Source of the DNA: Burkholderia gladioli
GTDB lineage: Bacteria; Pseudomonadota; Gammaproteobacteria; Burkholderiales; Burkholderiaceae
NCBI RefSeq assembly: GCF_000959725.1
Contig: NZ_CP009322.1
Span: 1,364,001 to 1,428,000, forward strand
DNA length: 64,000 nt
Reading direction: 5' to 3'
A program made the position numbers and the translations under genes. Shown piece after piece: positions 45,093 to 54,482 of this stretch. Under the pieces are notes generated by a model. That model had not been told where the DNA came from and made no database searches. It was given only the letters and a program-made list of their open reading frames with translations. The stretch's first letter is position 1; every line of letters begins with the position of its first letter.

Positions 45093-46129
45093 CCCGCCTG
45101 CGCATGCTGTTCGGCCATCCGCTGGCGTGGCCCGCCTTGACGCTGTGCCTGCTGCTCGCGCTGGACGTCGCCTATCGCCCGGGCTTCCTGTCGATCAGCC
45201 GGCTCGACGGGCATCTGTTCGGCGCGCCGATCGACATCCTGAACCGAGCGGCGCCACTGGTGATCGTCTCGCTCGGCATGACCCTGGTGATCGCCACGCG
45301 CGGCATCGACATCTCGGTCGGCGCGATCGTCGCGATCGCCGGCGCGGCGGCCGCGATCGTGCTGCAGGCGGATCCGTCCCGGCTCGGCACGGCGCTGGCC
45401 GCCGCGCTCGGCGTCGGCCTGCTGGCGGGCGCCTGGAACGGGCTGCTGGTGGCCTGCGTCGGCATGCAGCCGATCATCGCGACCCTGATCCTGATGGTGG
45501 CGGGCCGCGGTGTCGCGCAACTGCTCACGGGCGGCCAGATCATCCCGATCGCCGCGCCCGGCTACCTGGTGCTCGGCGGCGGCTACCTGGCCGGCGTGCC
45601 GTGCTCGGTGTGGATCGCGATCGCCACCACCGCCGCGCTCGCGCTGCTGGTGAACCGCACCGCGCTCGGCCTGTTCATCCGCGCGATCGGCGTGAATCCG
45701 GTCGCCACGCGCCTGGCGGGCTTGCGCGCGGGTTCGGTGGTGTTCGGCGTGTACCTGTGCGCGGGCGCGATGGCCGCGATCGCGGGGATCCTCGCCAGCT
45801 CGAACGTGCGCAGCGCCGACGGCAACAATGCCGGCCTGCTGCTCGAGCTCGACGCGATCCTAGCCGTGACGCTGGGCGGCACCTCGCTGCTCGGCGGCCG
45901 GTTCAGCCTCGCCGGCACGGTGCTCGGCGCGCTGATCATCCAGACCCTGACCTACACGACCTATTCGATCGGCGTGCCGCCGGAGGCGACCCTGGTGGTC
46001 AAGGCGATCGTCGTGATCGTGGTGACCCTGATCCAGTCGGACGCGGCGCGTGCGCGGGTGCTGCGCCTGGCCTCCCGGCTGCTGTCCCTCGCGCGCGCAC
46101 GCGCCACCACCGGAGCCCCGCAACCATGA
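45089..46129 (+). CDS. ytfT: Sugar ABC transporter permease 1
   Basis: 346 aa, about nine to ten helices of the BPD_transp_2 family. LVIVSLGMTLVIATRGIDIS and SVGAIVAIAGAAAA are the family signature, and LDAILAVTLGGTSLLGGRFS is the conserved EAA-like region. Two different permeases, as here and in the next gene, are typical of the YtfT/YjfF heterodimer. Start and stop both overlap neighbours by ATGA. Confidence 0.92.
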   Translation: MTRLRMLFGHPLAWPALTLCLLLALDVAYRPGFLSISRLDGHLFGAPIDILNRAAPLVIVSLGMTLVIATRGIDISVGAIVAIAGAAAAIVLQADPSRLGTALAAALGVGLLAGAWNGLLVACVGMQPIIATLILMVAGRGVAQLLTGGQIIPIAAPGYLVLGGGYLAGVPCSVWIAIATTAALALLVNRTALGLFIRAIGVNPVATRLAGLRAGSVVFGVYLCAGAMAAIAGILASSNVRSADGNNAGLLLELDAILAVTLGGTSLLGGRFSLAGTVLGALIIQTLTYTTYSIGVPPEATLVVKAIVVIVVTLIQSDAARARVLRLASRLLSLARARATTGAPQP

Positions 46130-47247
46130 ACCGTTTCCTCGGCCGGCTGGTCGACCCGCGCACGCTGCCGATCGTGGTGACGATCGTGCTGTTCGTCGCG
46201 CTGTTCGGTTTCGGGTCCGTGATGTATACGGGCTTTTTCTCGATGCAGGTGCTGACCGGCTTGTTGGTCGACAACGCCTTCCTGCTGATCGTCGCGATCG
46301 GCATGACCTTCGTGATCGTGTCCGGCGGAATCGACCTGTCGGTCGGTTCGGTGGTGGCGCTGTCGACCATCCTCTGCGCGGTGGGGGCCGAATGGCTGCA
46401 TTGGCCGATCTGGATCATCGTGCCGCTGGTGCTCGCCTTCGGTGCACTGTACGGCGCGGCGATGGGCGCGCTGATCCACGCGTTCCGCCTGCAGCCTTTC
46501 ATCGTCACGCTGGCCGGGATGTTCCTGGCGCGCGGCGCCTGCTTCCTGATCACCACGCAGTCGATCACCATCAACGAGCCGGGCTTCCACGCGATCGCGA
46601 GCCTCAACGTGCCGGTGGGCGGGGGTGGAACCTTGAGCGCCGGGGCCCTGATCGCGCTGGCCACGCTGGCCGCCGCGATCTATGTCGCGCATTTCACGCG
46701 CTTCGGCCGCAACGTCTACGCGGTGGGCGGCAACGAGCGCTCGGCACTGTTGATGGGCCTGCCGGTGGCACGCACGAAAATCGGCGTGTACGCGCTCAGC
46801 GGCCTGTGTTCCGCGCTCGGCGGGGTGGTGTTCACGCTCTACGTGCTGTCGGGATACGGGCTGCAGGCGCAGGGCATGGAACTCGACGCGATCGCGGCCA
46901 CCGTGATCGGCGGCACCCTGCTCACGGGCGGCGTCGGCTACGTGATCGGCTCGGTGTTCGGCGTCGGTATCCTCGGCACGATCCAGGTGCTGATCACCTT
47001 CGACGGCACCCTCAGCTCGTGGTGGACGCGCATCGTGATCGGCGCGCTGCTGTGCGTGTTCTGCCTGCTGCAGCGCGTGATCGAGCGGCATGCCGCGCGG
47101 CGCCGCGCCGGCGGCACCGGGCTCGGTTCGCGATCCATGCCGGCCGAGCGGGCGCCTGCCCGCGCGGCTGGGCAGGGAGACGACGCGGCCTTGGTGTCGA
47201 GCTTCCCGAGCCATCGAGCCCTATCGAGAACCGGAGGACAACGATGA
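46126..47247 (+). CDS. yjfF: Sugar ABC transporter permease 2
   Basis: 373 aa, second BPD_transp_2 permease. It has LIVAIGMTFVIVSGGIDLSV and LDAIAATVIGGTLLTGGVGY. The length exceeds E. coli YjfF because of a C-terminal tail of about 45 polar residues after QRVIERHAARRRAGG, which looks disordered. The transporter core matches the YjfF half of the galactofuranose importer. It is coupled by ATGA to the upstream permease and to the short gene downstream. Confidence 0.92.
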   Translation: MNRFLGRLVDPRTLPIVVTIVLFVALFGFGSVMYTGFFSMQVLTGLLVDNAFLLIVAIGMTFVIVSGGIDLSVGSVVALSTILCAVGAEWLHWPIWIIVPLVLAFGALYGAAMGALIHAFRLQPFIVTLAGMFLARGACFLITTQSITINEPGFHAIASLNVPVGGGGTLSAGALIALATLAAAIYVAHFTRFGRNVYAVGGNERSALLMGLPVARTKIGVYALSGLCSALGGVVFTLYVLSGYGLQAQGMELDAIAATVIGGTLLTGGVGYVIGSVFGVGILGTIQVLITFDGTLSSWWTRIVIGALLCVFCLLQRVIERHAARRRAGGTGLGSRSMPAERAPARAAGQGDDAALVSSFPSHRALSRTGGQR

Positions 47248-47633
47248 AACCGAATCCTGTACCGAGCGTCGAATCCGATCGCGAGCCCGGCCGGCCGCCA
47301 ATCGAGGCCGAGCCTGGGCCCGTGCTCGACCTGGGCGACGCGCGCGATCGCCGGATCGTGGCCGATGCGCTGCGGGTGCTGCTCAGGGAGCGTTCGGACG
47401 CGCTTGCCTACGCGATGCGGGTGGCCGACGAGCATGGCCGGGCGCGGCCCGACGCAGGCGATTTCCTGCTATCCGACATCATCCGCCTGGCCAGGCTGGT
47501 CGAACGCGCCGAACATCGGCAGGCCGCCGTCATGCACCGCGGCAACTGCGGGGCGGGCAGGGCGCGCATCGAGCGGGCCGGCGAATCGATCCAGTCCGGC
47601 CAGCCGTCGGCACTCGAGTCTCGCCTGGCGTGA
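47244..47633 (+). CDS. Small hypothetical protein at the end of the ytf operon
   Basis: 129 aa. ATG 47244 overlaps the yjfF stop (ATGA) with a good GGAGGA SD, so it is co-translated with the importer. It is soluble and charged, with helical segments (DRRIVADALRVLLRERSDAL and FLLSDIIRLARLVERAEHR) and a Pro-rich start. No domain is recognised and no signal peptide is seen. It may be a cytosolic accessory or regulator of the sugar system (inference). Confidence 0.7.
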   Translation: MKPNPVPSVESDREPGRPPIEAEPGPVLDLGDARDRRIVADALRVLLRERSDALAYAMRVADEHGRARPDAGDFLLSDIIRLARLVERAEHRQAAVMHRGNCGAGRARIERAGESIQSGQPSALESRLA

Positions 47634-47682
47634 GAAGCCGAGCCCCGGCCGGCGCGCGTCGCGGCCGGGACGGGAAGGCACA

Positions 47683-48933
47683 TCAAACCGCCTCCGCGCA
47701 CTCGCGCGGCACCGGCGCCGCGCCGGCGACGACCGCCGCCTGGGGAAGCTGCGGAGAAGCAAGCCGATACAGCAGCACCAGGCCGAGCAGCGCGAGCGCC
47801 AGGCCCGGCACGAAATCGGCCCGCACGCCGGCGCGATCGACGATGCTGCCGCCCGCGGCCGAACCCACCGCGATGGCGACCTGGATGATGCTGACGAACA
47901 GCGCCGAGCCGACTTCCGGCAGGTCCGCCGCCGCGCGCTGGATCCAGACGCTGAAGCAGAGCGGCAGGGCGCCGAAGGCGATGCCCCAGAGCAGGATGCC
48001 GGCGGTTTCGCCGATCCTCGAATGCTCGAGGAACAGCATCGCCGCCATCGCGCCCATCAGCAGCACGATCATCAGCATCGACGAGCGCTTCAGGTGGTTC
48101 GACACCACCATCGACATCAGCGCATTGGAGACGAAGCCGATCAGGCCGAAACCGAACAGCAGCAAGGTGAGGCCGTTGACCGAGAAATCCTGCTCCAGCA
48201 GCGGCGCGATATAGGTGTAGGTCGAGAAATGCGCGCCGAACACCAGCGCGACCATCAGCATGCTCGAGCGCGTGTGCGAGCGGCCCAGCAGGGTGCGGAA
48301 ATCGGCGATGCGCAGCGCCGAGGCCGAGAGCAGCGACGGCACCAGCACCGTCTGCGCCACCAGCGCCAGCTCGACCAGGCCCGCCGTCACGGCGAACGAG
48401 GCGCGCCAGGAGGCGAACGAGGCGATGAAGGTGCCCAGCGGCACGCCGATCACCGTCGCGCAGGTCACGCCGGTCAGGATGATGGCGGTGGCCTTGGCCG
48501 TGTCCCTGGGCTGCACGAGGCGCGGGGCCGCCGCCGTCGCGAGCGTCCAGAAGCCGCCGAGCGCGGCACCGAGCAGGGCGCGACCCACCAGCATCACGCC
48601 GAGATTGCCGGCCAGCGCGCAGACCAGGTTCGCCACCAGCAGCGCCGCGGTGAGCATCAGGAAGGCATAACGGCGGTCCAGGCGGCCGGCGCCGATGATC
48701 AGCGTCGGCGCGAAGATGGCTGCCACCACGCCGGGCGTGGTCACCATCAGCCCGGCCACGCCCGAGGACACGCCGAGATCGTGGGCGATCGCCGGCAGCA
48801 GGCCCACCGGCAGGAATTCGGAGGTCACGAAGGCGAAGGCGCTGATCGCCACGGCGATCACGGCCAGCCACTGACGCAGGGAGGTCGGGGTCTGATCGGT
48901 GCCGGCGGAATATGGGGGAGTATCGACTTGCAT
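47683..48933 (-). CDS. MFS drug/sugar efflux transporter (AraJ/NepI-like)
   Basis: 416 aa with twelve helices. Helix-1 region VTSEFLPVGLLPAIAHDLGV is the DHA1 pattern of AraJ, NepI and SotB (E and P in TEFLPVGLL-like). The loop-2/3 motif RLDRRYAFLM and motif C region TCATVIGVPLGTF are visible. It is a proton-driven exporter of a drug, purine nucleoside or sugar. Start 48933; the earlier in-frame ATG at 49011 would add a non-homologous leader. It stands alone, convergent to the ytf operon. Confidence 0.92.
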   Translation of the reverse strand: MQVDTPPYSAGTDQTPTSLRQWLAVIAVAISAFAFVTSEFLPVGLLPAIAHDLGVSSGVAGLMVTTPGVVAAIFAPTLIIGAGRLDRRYAFLMLTAALLVANLVCALAGNLGVMLVGRALLGAALGGFWTLATAAAPRLVQPRDTAKATAIILTGVTCATVIGVPLGTFIASFASWRASFAVTAGLVELALVAQTVLVPSLLSASALRIADFRTLLGRSHTRSSMLMVALVFGAHFSTYTYIAPLLEQDFSVNGLTLLLFGFGLIGFVSNALMSMVVSNHLKRSSMLMIVLLMGAMAAMLFLEHSRIGETAGILLWGIAFGALPLCFSVWIQRAAADLPEVGSALFVSIIQVAIAVGSAAGGSIVDRAGVRADFVPGLALALLGLVLLYRLASPQLPQAAVVAGAAPVPRECAEAV

Positions 48934-49193
48934 GATGCGGCCAGGCTGAAGGGAAGTTCGAGAGGCTAAACGGAGTTTCCTCGCGGACCAAGCCCCTGGA
49001 CTTGAAAACAATGAACGGCCTGGCTGAACAATTTACGAATGAGGCCCTGGCCGAGGCCTTTTCATAGCCGTTCACCGACCCAAGCGCACCGATGTCGAAA
49101 AACCACAAATCAAAGTCGGACGCGTAGCGGCACCGCCAGCGCTTTTTCACTACCGTGAAGGCCTTCCCACCAGCCCGTTTGGACCCACACGAC

Positions 49194-49538
49194 ATGTCTG
49201 ACTTCATTACCGTTCTGCGCGAAACCTGCCCGATGCCGGTCGTTGATGCCACGAAGTGGAAGCGCATCGGTGGCGATCCGCACACTGTGAATCTCAACGC
49301 CTACCTGTCCAAGGACGGCAGCAAGATCATGGGCACGTGGATCTGCACGCCGGGCAAGTTCGAGGTGAACTACGAGAAGTGGGAATTCTGTCACTTCCTC
49401 GAAGGCTATTGCATCATCACGCCGGAAGGCGAGGCGCCGGTGCATCTGAAGGGCGGCGACGTGTTCGTGATCGAGCCCGGCATGAAAGGAACCTGGGAGG
49501 TGGTGGAGACGGTGCGCAAGTACTTCGTCTTTGCCTGA
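49194..49538 (+). CDS. Cupin domain protein (DUF861/EutQ-like)
   Basis: 114 aa single-domain cupin. The core GTWICTPGKFEVNYEKWEFCHFLEGYCIITPEG is interrupted by the normal turns, followed by GGDVFVIEPGMKGTWEVVE. This is the Cupin_3/DUF861 type found in ureidoglycine aminohydrolase relatives. The metal site is weak: the first motif has E and H (WEFCH), and the second lacks a clear His. Catalysis is therefore uncertain. ATG 49194 begins the conserved part. It is divergent from the MFS gene. Confidence 0.88.
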   Translation: MSDFITVLRETCPMPVVDATKWKRIGGDPHTVNLNAYLSKDGSKIMGTWICTPGKFEVNYEKWEFCHFLEGYCIITPEGEAPVHLKGGDVFVIEPGMKGTWEVVETVRKYFVFA

Positions 49539-49797
49539 ACGAACACGACGCGGCGCGGCGCGGTCCAGGCGAACCGCGGATTCTCGCGGCATCGCTTCGG
49601 TCGCCGCGTGGTTGCGCATCGTCGATCGCGATACGGTCGAATCAATAACCCGCTTGTAGTTTTTTCCGCATGAAGCGTCGCGGGATGTCAGGCCGGCCAA
49701 CGCCGCGCCGCAAGGCTTCCCAAACCCATCAAGCGCCCATTCCTTTCAGGTATCCGGCTTGCTTTTCCGTCCAGTTCCACCCCGCCTCGACGAGATC

Positions 49798-51477
49798 ATG
49801 CCGACCCACGATTCCACTCCCCAGTCCTCCGATCAATCCGGCGCGTCCGCGAGCGCCAAGCTGCCGACGCCGGCGGCCGGCGCGCCCGCCTCGGCGGCCG
49901 GCCGACACCGCGCGCCGCCGTGCACGCTGGTGATCTTCGGCGCCGGCGGCGACCTGACGAGCCGCCTGCTGATGCCTGCCCTGTACAACCTCGCGGTGGA
50001 CGGGCTGCTCGACGACGGCATGCGGATCGTCGGCGTCAATCACGGCGAGCGCGAGACCGACGCGTGGCGCGACGATCTGCACACGGCGCTACAGAAACTC
50101 GCCGCCGACAAGGCGAGCACCTTCCACACCGGCAAGCTCGACGACAAGGCCTGGAACTGGGTCGCGCAGCGACTGGAGTACATGGCGGGCGATTTCGAGG
50201 ACGACGGCGCCTACCAGCGTCTCGCGAAACGGCTCGGCGCAGGCAAGGACGAAGGCGAGGGCGGCCAGGGCAACGTGGTGTTCTACCTCGCGGTGAGCGG
50301 GCGCTTCTTCAAGCCGATCGTCGAGCGCTTGGGCCACGCCGGCCTGCTGGAGGAACGCGGCGACGGCGACGGCCCGTTCCGCCGGATCGTGATCGAAAAG
50401 CCGTTCGGCGACGACCTCGCCTCGGCGCGCGATCTGAACCAGCATCTGCTGAGCTTCGTGCGCGAATCGCAGATCTACCGGATCGACCACTTTCTCGGCA
50501 AGGAGACGGTGCAGAGCATTCTCGCCGTGCGTTTCGCGAACGCCTTGTTCGAGCCGATCTGGCGGCGCGAATACATCGACAGCGTGCAGATCACCGCGTC
50601 GGAGGTGATCGGCGTGGAGCGGCGCGGCAGCTTCTACGAACAGACCGGCGCGTTCCGCGACATGGTGCCGAACCATCTGTTCCAGTTGCTCGGCATGGTC
50701 GCGATGGAGCCGCCGAATTCGTTCGACGCGCACGCCGTGCGCGACAAGAAGGCCGAGATTTTCGACGCGCTGAAGCCGCTGACGCCGCGCGACGTGGTGT
50801 TCGGCCAGTACGCGGCGGGTCCGGCCGGCGTGGCTTATCGCGACGAGCCGGACGTCGCGGCCGACAGCGGTACCGAAACCTACGCCGCGGCGCGCGTGCA
50901 GATCGACAACTGGCGCTGGGCCGGCGTGCCGTTCTATCTGCGCACCGGCAAGCGCCTGCGCGAGCGGCGCACGGAAATCTCGGTGCAGTTGAAACAGGTG
51001 CCGTTCCGGCTGTTCCGCGACACGCCCACCGACGTGCTCACGCCGAACGTGCTGACGCTGCGCATCGACCCATCGCACGGCACGAGCTTCGATTTCAACG
51101 TGAAGACGCCGGGGCCCGTCATGCAGATCGGCGCGGTGCGCTCGTCGTTCGACTACGACGCGTTCTTCCCGGAGCGCGCGAACGTCGGTTACGAAACCTT
51201 GCTCTACGATTGCCTGCTCGGCGACGAGACGCTGTTCCAGCGCGCCGACAGCATCGAGGCGACCTGGGCGGCGGTGGAGGGTGTGCTGCATCCGGCCGAC
51301 GGCGAGGCGATCCCGGTGCACGCCTATCCGGCGGGCAGCGACGGGCCGGCCGAGGCCGACGCGCTGATCGAGCGGGACGGCCGCGCGTGGCAGCCGCTCA
51401 CGCGGCCCGAGCCGGACAACTCGGGCGAGCCGGACAAGCCGAAGGCGGAGCAAGCCGGCCAGCACGCCCCGTCGTGA
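49798..51477 (+). CDS. zwf: Glucose-6-phosphate 1-dehydrogenase
   Basis: 559 aa. It oxidises glucose-6-phosphate with NAD(P) into the pentose-phosphate/Entner-Doudoroff route. Features are the NADP loop FGAGGDLTSRLLMPALYNL, the active-site YRIDHFLGKETVQ with His, RRGSFYEQTGAFRDMVPNH and WRWAGVPFYLRTGKRL. Residues 1-38 (Ser/Pro/Ala-rich) and the last 25 are extensions beyond the usual 490 aa. No pgl or edd is linked; a glucokinase follows, so the pair feeds glucose into G6P oxidation. Confidence 0.95.
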   Translation: MPTHDSTPQSSDQSGASASAKLPTPAAGAPASAAGRHRAPPCTLVIFGAGGDLTSRLLMPALYNLAVDGLLDDGMRIVGVNHGERETDAWRDDLHTALQKLAADKASTFHTGKLDDKAWNWVAQRLEYMAGDFEDDGAYQRLAKRLGAGKDEGEGGQGNVVFYLAVSGRFFKPIVERLGHAGLLEERGDGDGPFRRIVIEKPFGDDLASARDLNQHLLSFVRESQIYRIDHFLGKETVQSILAVRFANALFEPIWRREYIDSVQITASEVIGVERRGSFYEQTGAFRDMVPNHLFQLLGMVAMEPPNSFDAHAVRDKKAEIFDALKPLTPRDVVFGQYAAGPAGVAYRDEPDVAADSGTETYAAARVQIDNWRWAGVPFYLRTGKRLRERRTEISVQLKQVPFRLFRDTPTDVLTPNVLTLRIDPSHGTSFDFNVKTPGPVMQIGAVRSSFDYDAFFPERANVGYETLLYDCLLGDETLFQRADSIEATWAAVEGVLHPADGEAIPVHAYPAGSDGPAEADALIERDGRAWQPLTRPEPDNSGEPDKPKAEQAGQHAPS

Positions 51478-51553
51478 GGCCCGCGCGCCGCGCGCGCATG
51501 CATTCGCCGAGGCAGGGCGAAACGTGCGGCGAGGCGAACGGGTGTACAAATCC

Positions 51554-52372
51554 ATGGAGACGAACAGCGAGACGCATTTCATGAAACCAGGCAAGAAACC
51601 GAGCACCAAGCCGCATGACGCGGCCGATTCCACCGGCGCGCGCGACGCCGGGCCGACCCTGTCGATCGACATCGGCGGCAGCGGCCTCAAGGCGGCGATC
51701 GTCGACGCCGACGCCACGCTGCGCTCCAAGCGTGTGCGGGTGGCGACGCCGCATCCATGTCCGCCGGACCTGCTGGTCGAGACGCTGCACGGGCTGGTCG
51801 CGCCGCTGCTGGCGCGCGATCCGGTCGCGCAGGTCTCGATCGGCTTTCCGGGGTTCGTGCGCGACAACCACGTGCTGACGGCGCCCCATCTGGGCGGCCC
51901 CGAGTGGCGCGACGTGCCGCTCGCGGCGAGGCTGGGGGAGCGGCTCGGCATCGCCGCCGTGCGCATGATCAACGATGCCGAGATGCAGGGGCTCGCGGCG
52001 ATCGAGGGGCGCGGCCTGGAGTTCGTGCTGACGCTCGGCACCGGGGCGGGCACGGCGCTGTTTCGCGACGGCGAGCTGATGCCGCATCTCGAACTCGCCC
52101 ATCATCGCGTCAGCAAGAAGCACGCGTATGACGAGTACATCGGCGACGCCGCGCGCCGCAAGGCCGGCAACGCGCGGTGGAACCATCGCGTCGAGAAAGT
52201 GATCGGCATCCTCGAATCGCTCGTGCATTTCGACAAGCTCTGGATCGGCGGCGGCAACGCCGCGCGTCTCAAATTCGGGCTGCCGGCCAATGTCGCGACC
52301 GTGCCGAACGATCGCGGCATCGAGGGCGGCGCGCTGCTGTGGCATCCGCGCTCGATGCGCGAGACGCGCTGA
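51554..52372 (+). CDS. ppgK: ROK-type glucokinase, polyphosphate-glucokinase-like
   Basis: 272 aa. The phosphate loop is LSIDIGGSGLKAAIVDAD. The ATP/polyP region is LTLGTGAGTALFRDGEL, and the C-terminal ARWNHRVEKVIGILESLV plus KLWIGGGNAARLKF match polyphosphate glucokinases. It phosphorylates glucose using polyphosphate and/or ATP, giving the substrate of the upstream Zwf. The start is uncertain: ATG 51524, 51554 and 51581 are in frame, none with a strong SD, and the first 30 residues are not conserved. The gap to zwf is about 76 bp. Confidence 0.85.
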   Translation: METNSETHFMKPGKKPSTKPHDAADSTGARDAGPTLSIDIGGSGLKAAIVDADATLRSKRVRVATPHPCPPDLLVETLHGLVAPLLARDPVAQVSIGFPGFVRDNHVLTAPHLGGPEWRDVPLAARLGERLGIAAVRMINDAEMQGLAAIEGRGLEFVLTLGTGAGTALFRDGELMPHLELAHHRVSKKHAYDEYIGDAARRKAGNARWNHRVEKVIGILESLVHFDKLWIGGGNAARLKFGLPANVATVPNDRGIEGGALLWHPRSMRETR

Positions 52373-52411
52373 GCCGTGGTCTCGCGGGGAACCGGCTAGC
52401 ATATCGAGGTC

Positions 52412-52483
52412 GAAACACGACATTTCAACTTAGCGGAAACACGACATTTGAACTTAGGACTAACACGCAAATTGTCGTTAATT
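52412..52483. repeat. 24-bp-period tandem repeats, possible IS terminal remnant
   Basis: A 22-bp unit beginning GAAACACGACATTT occurs at 52412-52433 and 52436-52457 with one mismatch. A third, decayed copy starts exactly 24 bp later (shared AACACG at 52462). Tandem copies like this are the ends of IS21-type elements, where transposase binds. No transposase gene is present, so this would be a solo end or remnant. The remaining gap to 52587 holds only a 23-codon frame (52490-52561). Confidence 0.55.
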
Positions 52484-52586
52484 CGCGTTATGTCAAATAA
52501 CAACGACGACAAACACAAGCCACGAGGAAATGTCAGTGGCAAGCCGGCCAGGCACGGATAGCGCCTGGCCGGCCACCTCGCCACCC

Positions 52587-54440
52587 TTACTGCACGGCCG
52601 TGAACACCTTGCTGCCGTTCACCCAGGTTTCCAGTACACCGATGTCGCGCATGCCGGCGGCATTCGGCTCGCTCCATCGCAGCGGGTTCTTCGCCAGGAT
52701 CACGAGATCGGCCTGCTTGCCCGGCAGCAGCGAACCGATCTGGTGATCGAGATGGCATTGCCACGCCGCGTCGATGGTCACGGCGCGCAGCGCCTGGTAG
52801 ACGTCCAGGCGCTCGCGCGGGTTGAGCACGTTCTCCGTGCCGCCGGACGACGGCGAGCCGTGCTCGAGCGCCTCCATCACGCGCCCGATCGACTGCTCCA
52901 TGCAGCGCAGCGGCCCGAACGGCGTCACGAAGTGGTCGCTATGCAGGCTGATCCTCAGGCCCGCCTTCAATGCCGAGGCGCCGCGGTCGAGCAGTTGCGC
53001 GCGCTCGGCACCCAGGATGGTGTCGCGGAACGCGGCGCCCCAGTAGCCCACGTGGCCGATCAGGAAGCTCGGCGAGATCGCCATCCGCCGCATCTGGCCA
53101 ATCGCGTCGTCGTGCAGTAGCGAGGCGTGCTCGATACGGTGACGCTGCGTGGCCCAGGCCGGCTGGGTCGGATACGGCTGCTTCGGCGGCGGAGGCGGCG
53201 GCACCTTGCTGAGCGCGGTCTGGTAGGCCGCCAGCACGTTGGCGATGCCCTCGTCGCCGTTGGCGTGCGTGAGAATCGGCCAGCCGGCGTCGGCCACCAT
53301 CGCCATCAAGTCGGCCAGCTTGCGCACCGGGTCGAAATTGAACAGGCCGTAAGCCCCGACGCCGGGCACCGTGTGCTCGTCGCAACACTGGTACGGGCGG
53401 CTCTGGAAACCCGTCAGCCCCTGGTTCGAGCCGTCGGCGATCAGCTTGACCGCGCGCAGCGTGAACAGCGCGTTCGGGTCGCTCTCCAGTTCCGGCTTGT
53501 AGGCGTTGAGCCAGGTCATCAGGTCGTTGCCGTTGCCGTACAGCGCGCCGCCCACCCGCACGGTCATGGCCGGCGTCTTCGCCAGCGCCTTCATCATGGT
53601 GACTTCGTCCGGCCCCGCGATCAGCCCGACGCTCGCATCGAACACGGTGGTGATGCCGCGCTGGTTGGCCTGCTGGAACACGATCGCGAGTCCCGCGAGG
53701 ATCTGCTCGGCGGTGACGGGCGGCATGGCGGCCAGCACCGCCGCCGACTGCTGCTCGGTCAGCACGCCGTCCTTATGGCTGCCGTCCAGGCCGGCCGCCT
53801 TCAGCGCGGGCGTGTTGGCATAGCTGATATGGCCGGACGCGTTGAGCAGGAAGATCTTGACGTCGGTGCTGATGTCGTCGAGAAATCCGGCGTCGACATC
53901 CTGCCAGACCGTCATCAAGGACGGATCGACGCCGTAGCCCGTCACCCATTTGCGCGGCGGGGTCGCCGCGTGCGCCGCCGCGACCGCGTCCTGGAGCCGC
54001 CGCGCGATCTCCTGCCGGTCATAGCGCGGGTTCAGGTTCTGTCCGTCGAACGGCGACAGGTCGGCCCAGGTCGTCATCAGGGCGCTCGTCACCAGATGCG
54101 CATGCGGGTCGATCAGGCCGGGCAGCAGCGCCTCGTCGGCCGTGAGCGGCCGCTCGATAACCGGTGCGTAGTCGGCCATCGCCTTACGCACCCCCGCCAG
54201 ATCGCCGCTCGCGATCACCTGGCCATCCGCGATGCCGAGCGCCTTGACGCGCTGCTCGGGATGCTCCGGGTCCGGGTGGATGTGCCCGCCATGGAAGATC
54301 ACGGACTGCGACGGTCCCCGGGAAGCCGGCCGAGACACGGCGCCATCGAGCGCGGCCTGCCATTGGTGGTGATCGTGGCGGTAGGACGGCAGCAGATGCG
54401 GGCTGCAACAGGCACAACCGAATTGGAGACGTTCCGACAT
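52587..54440 (-). CDS. YtcJ-type amidohydrolase
   Basis: 617 aa metal-dependent hydrolase. It has LLPGLIDPHAHLV (HxH metal pair), TGYGVDPSL, LLNASGHISYANT, HANGDEG, QRHRIEHASLL and SLHSDHFVTPFGPL, the ligand and active-site blocks of the YtcJ/Amidohydro_3 family. A Cys-rich start (FGCACCSPH) is unusual for the family and could bind a metal. It is cytosolic, without a signal peptide; the substrate is unknown. Start 54440 follows AGAGGA. Alone on its strand. Confidence 0.92.
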   Translation of the reverse strand: MSERLQFGCACCSPHLLPSYRHDHHQWQAALDGAVSRPASRGPSQSVIFHGGHIHPDPEHPEQRVKALGIADGQVIASGDLAGVRKAMADYAPVIERPLTADEALLPGLIDPHAHLVTSALMTTWADLSPFDGQNLNPRYDRQEIARRLQDAVAAAHAATPPRKWVTGYGVDPSLMTVWQDVDAGFLDDISTDVKIFLLNASGHISYANTPALKAAGLDGSHKDGVLTEQQSAAVLAAMPPVTAEQILAGLAIVFQQANQRGITTVFDASVGLIAGPDEVTMMKALAKTPAMTVRVGGALYGNGNDLMTWLNAYKPELESDPNALFTLRAVKLIADGSNQGLTGFQSRPYQCCDEHTVPGVGAYGLFNFDPVRKLADLMAMVADAGWPILTHANGDEGIANVLAAYQTALSKVPPPPPPKQPYPTQPAWATQRHRIEHASLLHDDAIGQMRRMAISPSFLIGHVGYWGAAFRDTILGAERAQLLDRGASALKAGLRISLHSDHFVTPFGPLRCMEQSIGRVMEALEHGSPSSGGTENVLNPRERLDVYQALRAVTIDAAWQCHLDHQIGSLLPGKQADLVILAKNPLRWSEPNAAGMRDIGVLETWVNGSKVFTAVQ

Positions 54441-54482
54441 AGGGTTCCTCTTGGTTTTTCACCGCGGTCTCGATAATCACGA

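Noticed and set aside
52490..52561. 23-codon frame after the tandem repeats
   Set aside because: Too short and unrecognised; it may be transposase debris but cannot be supported.
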